A DNA stretch of 64,000 bases from Pilaira anomala (lineage: Eukaryota > Mucoromycota > Mucoromycetes > Mucorales > Mucoraceae): the NCBI GenBank assembly GCA_025716855.1, contig JAIXMQ010000035.1, positions 62,001 through 126,000 of the forward strand. Direction: 5' to 3'. This document shows positions 58,569 through 64,000 of the stretch, piece after piece (position 1 is the first letter of the stretch; each line of letters starts with the position of its first letter). The position numbers and the translations under genes were made by a program. Below the pieces are notes generated by a model. The model saw nothing but the letters and a program-made list of their open reading frames with translations. It did not search any database and was not told where the DNA came from.

Positions 58569-59214
58569 TGAGTCAGTAGACTGCTTGAAGGGCCGAACCT
58601 CTCTTGATCCACAGATCCTTGGGACTTTATATAATACGTAAAGACCTTGGAGCTGCTTGAGTCAGTAAACCGCATAAAGTAGCCGAACCTCTCTTGAGAC
58701 CAACCCTTAGGACTTTAGTATTATTTATAATACATAAGGACTTTGGAATTGGGTTATCTTTGCTTGAGGAGATGCTTGAGTCAGTAGACTGCTTGAATGG
58801 CCGAACCTCTCTTGATCCACAGATCCTTGAGTCAGTAAACCGCATCGAGTAGCCGAACCTCTCTTGAAATCAACTCTTGGGACTTTAGTATTAGGTTATC
58901 TTTACTTGAGGAGATGCTTGAGTCAGTAGACTGCTTGAATGGCCGAACCTCTCTTGATCCACAGATCCTTGAGTCAGTAAACCGCATCGAGTAGCCGAAC
59001 CTCTCTTGAAATCAACTCTTGGGACTTTAGTATTAGGTTATCTTTACTTGAGGAGATGCTTGAGTCAGTAGACTGCTTGAATGGCCGAACCTCTCTTGAT
59101 CCACAGATCCTTGAGTCAGTAAACCGCATCGAGTAGCCGAACCTCTCTTGAGATCAACTCTTGGGACTTCAGTATTATTTATAATACATAATAAGGACTT
59201 TGTAATTGGGTTCT
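58569..59214 (+). repeat. Satellite array, 142-bp unit made of two related halves
   Basis: Half A (51 bp, GAGTCAGTAGACTGCTTGAA, then CCGAACCTCTCTTGATCC) and half B (91 bp, GAGTCAGTAAACCGCATCGA, then CCGAACCTCTCTTGA) alternate. Anchors at 58778, 58920 and 59062 give an exact 142-bp period, with a divergent first unit. Every half starts with the heptamer TGAGTCA, eight in all. No sustained reading frame. Confidence 0.92.
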
Positions 59215-60048
59215 CCTCTACACAAATTGTTATTTCTTTATCATGTTTCAATACTACAAGAAGTGTTTACATGGAAAACAGCGGGAAAAAAAAAAACTGG
59301 CGAACCTTTGCATTACTGGTTGAAGCATTTCTGAGTCAATCTAAGAATATACTCAGTGCCAAATACAAGATAGGCCGAAAGGAATAACAATAACAAAGTG
59401 GAAGATTATTTTTTGTGGAATCAGCAAGATCAATAAGCACATACTAAATATGGGTATCTACCAAGGTTCACTCATGGTTACTGAAGCATACAAATCAAGA
59501 ATAATATGTTATTATTCATAAACCAATTCTCATGAAAAATACCTCATTTACATACTAATGCATATGAATGAACCATATGAAAAAGCAAATGGAAGGAGTA
59601 CGTACAGTGGTGACGGGTTCAATTGGCGGATATTTTAAATATGTTTATCTTCCCTCTTACTCTCCCAAATTAAAACTTCTAGACAACTATCAAAGCAAGA
59701 GTTAGACGCAGTAAATTTGGTGATAAAAAAGATCTTTCTACAACAATAGCCGAAGCCTGTAATTCTGTTCCTGAAAATAATTTGAAGAATTGTATTCAGC
59801 ATTCTATTTATGTTTTTTTTTTCAAAGTGTTTAAATAAAGAGCTCATTTAAACAACCATTGTACATACATAAGTGTGAATTTTTTGTATCCATAAATGGA
59901 AACAAAATATAAGAAAATGAACATCTCACAAAAAGCCTGCCGTTATAATACTTGTTTTAATTGGCAGTACAAATTACTTAAAAAATCTACTACACCAGAA
60001 TAACACCTGTTTCTCTCTATTTATTTTGTTTTATTATTACATATTATT
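59215..60048. other. Right part of the island and promoter of the M28 protease gene
   Basis: No gene supported; contains the right 74-bp direct repeat. The final 100 bp before 60049 is the likely core promoter and leader of the protease gene. Confidence 0.45.
59876..59949 (+). repeat. Right copy of the 74-bp direct repeat
   Basis: Same orientation and nearly the same sequence as 53968-54041. It lies about 100 bp before the protease start codon. Confidence 0.85.
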
Positions 60049-62924
60049 ATGGGTAAAGGTAAAAGTAGTAATGAGCAAACACCTCTAATAGCAAGAGAAA
60101 ACACAACTCCCCACGACGAAGAAGCTCCTCCTTCACTCAAGAGGACGCTCCATATTTATGGTCCTATGCTAGTTTCTCTTTTCCTATTTTCTTTCTTTAT
60201 TCATTCTTACAGAGCAGCTTTACCAACACCATTGTCTGATGTTCAAGCAAAACAAGCTGACGACTTTTCGGGAATACATGCATATAACGAATACTTGACT
60301 CATTTCATAGCTCCTCATTCTGCCAATACACGTGAAAACGGTATTATGCGAGACTGGCTTGCCTCAGTTACCACTGGTCTTCAACAAGAAGCTCTTGATA
60401 AAGGTTTAAAATTAGACGTGATTGGACATGATGATTCCAAAGATATTATTAAACAGGATTGGTATACACCTAGTAAGTTGTGTATTTAAAGGCGTAAAAA
60501 AAAAAAAAAAACTCATTTTTTTAATATCATGGACACTAGATGAACAATGGTATGTTGAGTCTCGTAATGTAATGGTTCGTTTACATGGTCAATCAGATAA
60601 AGAGGGCGCTCTATTGGTAAATGCTCATTATGGTAAGACTTTTAACCAATATATATATATATATATATACCTGTTGTGCCTGTGTGTATGGGAATTAATG
60701 TAATTAAATCATTAGATAGTGTACCTACAAGTAACGGTGTTACAGACAATGGTATGGGCGTCGTTACCACAATCGAATTATTACGTTACTTCATCCAAAA
60801 TCCTCCTCGTCATACAATCATCTTTTTATTGAACAATTTTGAAGAAGGTGGCTTACTTGGTGCCAAATCCTTTATTCAACATCCTTGGTATGCTTCAGTG
60901 AAGCTCTTTATTAATCTCGGTAATTTATCCTTATTTCGTTTATATATCTCTTATATTCTAATTTTTATATACATGTATATAGAGGGTGCCGGTGCTGGTG
61001 GTAGAGCTATTATGTTCAGAAGTTCGAATTTAAATGCGGTGAAGAAACTTGCACAATCCAATGCTGCTTTTAAGCACGCCTCTCCCCTCGGTAACGATAT
61101 GTTTAAAGCACAGTTATTAAAGAGGTACATATATATATATTTTCAATTTATTATTAAAGCATCATGCATTATATCTAATATTTGAATATGAAGTGATACA
61201 GATTATTCTGTATTCACTGAAAACGGTATTCCTGGTCTTGACATTGCTTTTTATGCCCCTCGTTCTCATTACCATACACCTCTTGATAACTTGGCCCATA
61301 CCACGCCTGAAGCTTTACAGTATATGGGCCAAATGGCATTAGGCGCCGTTAAAAGCATTGCTAATTCGGATGACCTATTAGATACTTCAAATGAACAAGA
61401 ATCATTTATTTATTACGATATCTTGGGTCGTTTCATGTTTGCCTACAGCTTTACCGTTTACCAATATCTCAATTTCCTGGCTCTTCTTTTTGTACCCATT
61501 GTTGCCGTCTATATGTCAATATCTCGTAACAAAGATCATCAATCTGTGCGTAGTGTTCTCAAAAAGAACGCTCTCCTTACTCTTCAAGGTCTCATTGCCG
61601 CCTTTTTTGCATTCATCATCATCATCTTATTTACTGTACTCGCAGTATTTATTATGGTAAAGATAAACCCTTCCATGTCATATGGCGATGTATATGGTGC
61701 TGCACTCTACACATTTGTTTCTGTCTTCTTGGGGCTCCAACTCTCTCAATTATTACTTCCTAAAAAATTGAAGCAGACCCTAACTTCCACAAACGCAGCT
61801 TGGTACGGCTTGATTTCATTCTGGTGGATCTTGGTTGTATGTTCCTCTATCGCCGGTTTTAAAGGAATAGCTGCGTTGTATTTTGCTGTCCATTTATTGG
61901 TTTTCAATTCACTGGCTTGTCTATTACATCTTCTTTTACCTGCTACAAAAAAGTTTCGGTCTCCTTTGATTTACTTTTTACAAACAATTGTTCCATTTAC
62001 TTTATTATTGGAGCTTGACTTTTTAGTTATGGATGCTATGCGTCATTCTACTGCTGATGGAACACCTGAACTTGCTGGTAAGCACTTTTCTTTAAATTAT
62101 AAAAAAAAAAAAGACCTAGAAATTAAAATTTCAATATAGTTTATATCTTGATCGCATTACCACTCATTTTAATCGGGATGCATTTCTTACCTTGGGTATT
62201 TGCGGCTGGAAACCAACGCAAAGTCACTGTATCAGCTACCATCGCCTTCTTATTTCTCTTCAGTATTTGTTCAGCACTTCAACCCTTTAATGGTTTTTGG
62301 TCACCAAACAAACTCCTGTTCAAACAAGAATATAATTTCGGTGATGCTTTATCTACCGTAACCATCATGACAGCTACAGGTATAAAAGCAACTTTAAAAT
62401 CTGCATTACCACCTCACGAATACGATACCTTGCGATGCGAGCCTTTCAAGACATTTCTAACGAGTTGTAAATACGAGACCGATTTACTACCCAAATATGC
62501 AAGTAACTCTACCTTGAACGAATTCGTGATTTCAGAAGTGAAGAAAGTATGTGACGAATCTTACTGTCGATCCTCTGCTACCTATAGCACCAAAAATAGT
62601 TTAATGTGTAGAGTTTATTTCGATCCCAAGGAGAATGAGGGTCCTATTCAACATGCATGGATTAATGATAAAGAGATCAAGGTCGATAATATTTCTGCTT
62701 TAATTAGTTATGTAGATAAATATCAGCAACCGGTTGAATTCAAAGTTCAGTATCCTATTCATAGTAAAGAACCTAAAGCCAGTCTTACTTGCTTCTATGA
62801 TGAATGGACACAACTAGAAATTCCTGCATTTACTAATTTACGAGATAATTTACCTGGCAATACCGTCTTGTTAATTCGTGGACAAGGTTTAGCCACTGTT
62901 AATTATGGCAATATCACTCTTTAA
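60049..62924 (+). CDS. PFF1: Vacuolar membrane zinc protease, M28 family (Pff1-like)
   Basis: Membrane-bound aminopeptidase-type enzyme of the vacuole. Six exons (60049-60472, 60540-60632, 60716-60919, 60983-61124, 61194-62077, 62140-62924) give 843 residues. The N-terminus has a short cytosolic leader and a signal-anchor span (GPMLVSLFLFSFFIHS). The M28 domain has zinc ligands H171 and D183 (NAHYDSVPTSNGVTDNGMG), the catalytic/metal glutamates in NNFEEGGLLG (E215/E216), a later Asp in TDYSVF and His in SHYHTPLDN. About eight membrane spans follow (from LNFLALLFVPIVAVYM on), then a lumenal C-terminal domain. Known M28 vacuolar proteases share exactly this layout. Function in yeast is poorly defined. 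Confidence 0.93.
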
Positions 62925-63193
62925 TAATAAAAAAAAAAAAATTTTACGCATTTTAATATATAAAATTTTCACTGTAGAAGTCGTCTACAACTCTTTTTAG
63001 AACTGTAATTCATTCTCTCTTCTTAAATGCCATGTTTGATCTCTAAGAATATCAACTAGAACTCTTTTTTAAAATGATCTACTTGAATGATTAATTAGAT
63101 ATGATTCTCTTCTCCTGAAACAAGTGCTTATAAAAAAGGGTATTTCAAATTCAGGTCCAACGAAAAATATTTTTTCCTTCTTTTCCTTTCTAT

Positions 63194-63224
<31 letters not shown>

Positions 63225-63260
63225 TTTTCATTAAAAAAAATACTCAAGTTTAAATATATA
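62925..63260. promoter_or_regulatory. Intergenic region and promoter of the XPB-like gene
   Basis: AT-rich; ends with a CT-rich tract and a T26-class poly-T (about 63202-63228) about 30 bp before the start codon. Confidence 0.45.
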
Positions 63261-64000
63261 ATGGTATTGTCTACAGTAGATAACGAACGTCAAAAAAGAC
63301 TCACCGATCTTTTATCTATTGTCCAAATGAAGAAAGAACAAACATTACATGATCCAAAACCTGATCCAGTCTGTAAGAATACCCGTTCTCCTCATCAACC
63401 CACTGTTAAAAAACCTAAAGCACCCGTTACAACCAGACCAACACCTACTTCTGTCTTACCAAACTACTATTATAACACTGACAAAACCTGTAACCAACTC
63501 GATCTTCCACTTCATGCCAGTGTAGACATTCGACCTTATCAACAAGAAGCCGTCGACGCCATCATAGACAAAACAGATCCCGATGCCTCAAAACACTTTG
63601 CTAGATCCGGTATTATTGTCTTACCCTGTGGTGCCGGTAAGACTCTAACTTCAATTCTTGTCGCTGCATCCATTCAAAAACCTATTTTGGTCGTATGTTC
63701 TACTATCATTGCTGCGGAACAGTTCTCAAAAGAATTCCTTCGATTCACTACACTCATGGCTTCTAAAACAGGTATGTTTGCTGGTGCCAAGAAATGGCCC
63801 TTCAATGGCCCCTCCGGTGTACTATTTACTACTTATACCATGCTCGTCGACAGTAAAAACAGAACAGCAGAATCCAAAAAAATGAACACATTTATTGATA
63901 CAACCGAATGGGGATTAATCATTCTTGATGAGGTCCATTGTGTTCCTGCAAACAATTTCGCTAAAGCCATTTTAAAGATCAAAGCAAAAGTAAGATTAGG
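63261..64000 (+). CDS. XPB/Ssl2-like DNA helicase lacking the usual N-terminal region, 3' partial
   Basis: Superfamily 2 helicase of the XPB (ERCC3, Rad25) branch. The frame is open from ATG 63261 to the window end (246 codons). Motifs: RPYQQEAVDAI (Q-like region), RSGIIVLPCGAGKTLTS with Walker A near residue 125, TTYTMLVDS, and Walker B WGLIILDEVHCVPANNF with DEVH near residue 221; spacing and wording match XPB. In canonical XPB these motifs begin near residue 320 or later, after damage-recognition and N-terminal domains; here only about 95 mostly Pro/Thr/Lys-rich residues precede them. So this is either a short XPB paralogue or an XPB whose upstream exons I cannot find in the 336-bp gap. 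Role in TFIIH is therefore uncertain. Confidence 0.85.
   Translation, partial: MVLSTVDNERQKRLTDLLSIVQMKKEQTLHDPKPDPVCKNTRSPHQPTVKKPKAPVTTRPTPTSVLPNYYYNTDKTCNQLDLPLHASVDIRPYQQEAVDAIIDKTDPDASKHFARSGIIVLPCGAGKTLTSILVAASIQKPILVVCSTIIAAEQFSKEFLRFTTLMASKTGMFAGAKKWPFNGPSGVLFTTYTMLVDSKNRTAESKKMNTFIDTTEWGLIILDEVHCVPANNFAKAILKIKAKVRL

Noticed and set aside
58569..59214. Repeat array considered as CRISPR
   Set aside because: Unit is 142 bp with repeated, not unique, intervening sequence, and the organism is a eukaryote.
53968..59949. Direct repeats considered as LTRs of a retrotransposon
   Set aside because: Too short (74 bp), and no primer-binding site, gag or reverse transcriptase is seen between them.

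Overview
The window reads as nuclear DNA of an early-diverging filamentous fungus, most likely of the Mucorales type. The evidence is AT-rich DNA, dense genes cut by many short introns (mostly 50-100 nt, GTAAGT-like donors, often a poly-T run just before the acceptor AG), long A/T homopolymers, and families typical of fungi (RTA1-like exporter, Rlm1/MEF2-type MADS factor, GID ligase subunit, vacuolar M28 protease). Species cannot be fixed from sequence alone. Where I give a protein length for a spliced gene, the exons were placed by hand and the total is an exact number of codons.

Region 1 (1-7.5 kb): 3' part of a SAC-domain phosphoinositide phosphatase, then three regulators: a SAP-domain protein, a MEF2-type MADS-box factor and a bHLH factor. 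Region 2 (8.3-23.8 kb): ubiquitin genes, namely Ubp6/USP14 (proteasome deubiquitinase), Rmd5/Gid2 (GID E3) and, divergent from it, a 3650-residue Tom1/HUWE1-type HECT ligase. Region 3 (24-34 kb): a small SET-domain protein, a 4.6-kb gene-free AT-rich stretch, the mitochondrial ADP/ATP carrier, glucosamine-6-phosphate deaminase and a RING-CH membrane ligase. A tRNA-Glu(CUC) follows at 34.2 kb. Region 4 (35-38 kb): a tandem duplication carrying truncated copies of a dispersed, uncharacterised gene family with a PD-(D/E)XK-like signature. Region 5 (38-53.8 kb): Bre1, Rtt106, an HX4D acyltransferase, Tma16, an unknown protein, a second identical tRNA-Glu, an RTA1-like protein, a decayed gene and a four-LIM protein. 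Region 6 (54-60 kb): an accessory island bracketed by 74-bp direct repeats. It holds the best copy of the PD-(D/E)XK-like family, an in-frame heptapeptide minisatellite, dispersed hairpin repeats and a 142-bp satellite. Region 7 (60-64 kb): an M28 vacuolar membrane protease and the start of a short XPB-like helicase.

Functional themes: five ubiquitin-pathway genes (Ubp6, Rmd5, HUWE1-like, RING-CH, Bre1) lie within 33 kb, and two chromatin genes (Bre1, Rtt106) are adjacent. Points most worth checking: a one-nucleotide exon that is required to keep the acyltransferase in frame; CACGTG arrays with 11-bp spacing starting exactly 57 bp upstream of both tRNA-Glu genes; the PD-(D/E)XK-like mobile family; and the direct-repeat-bounded island.
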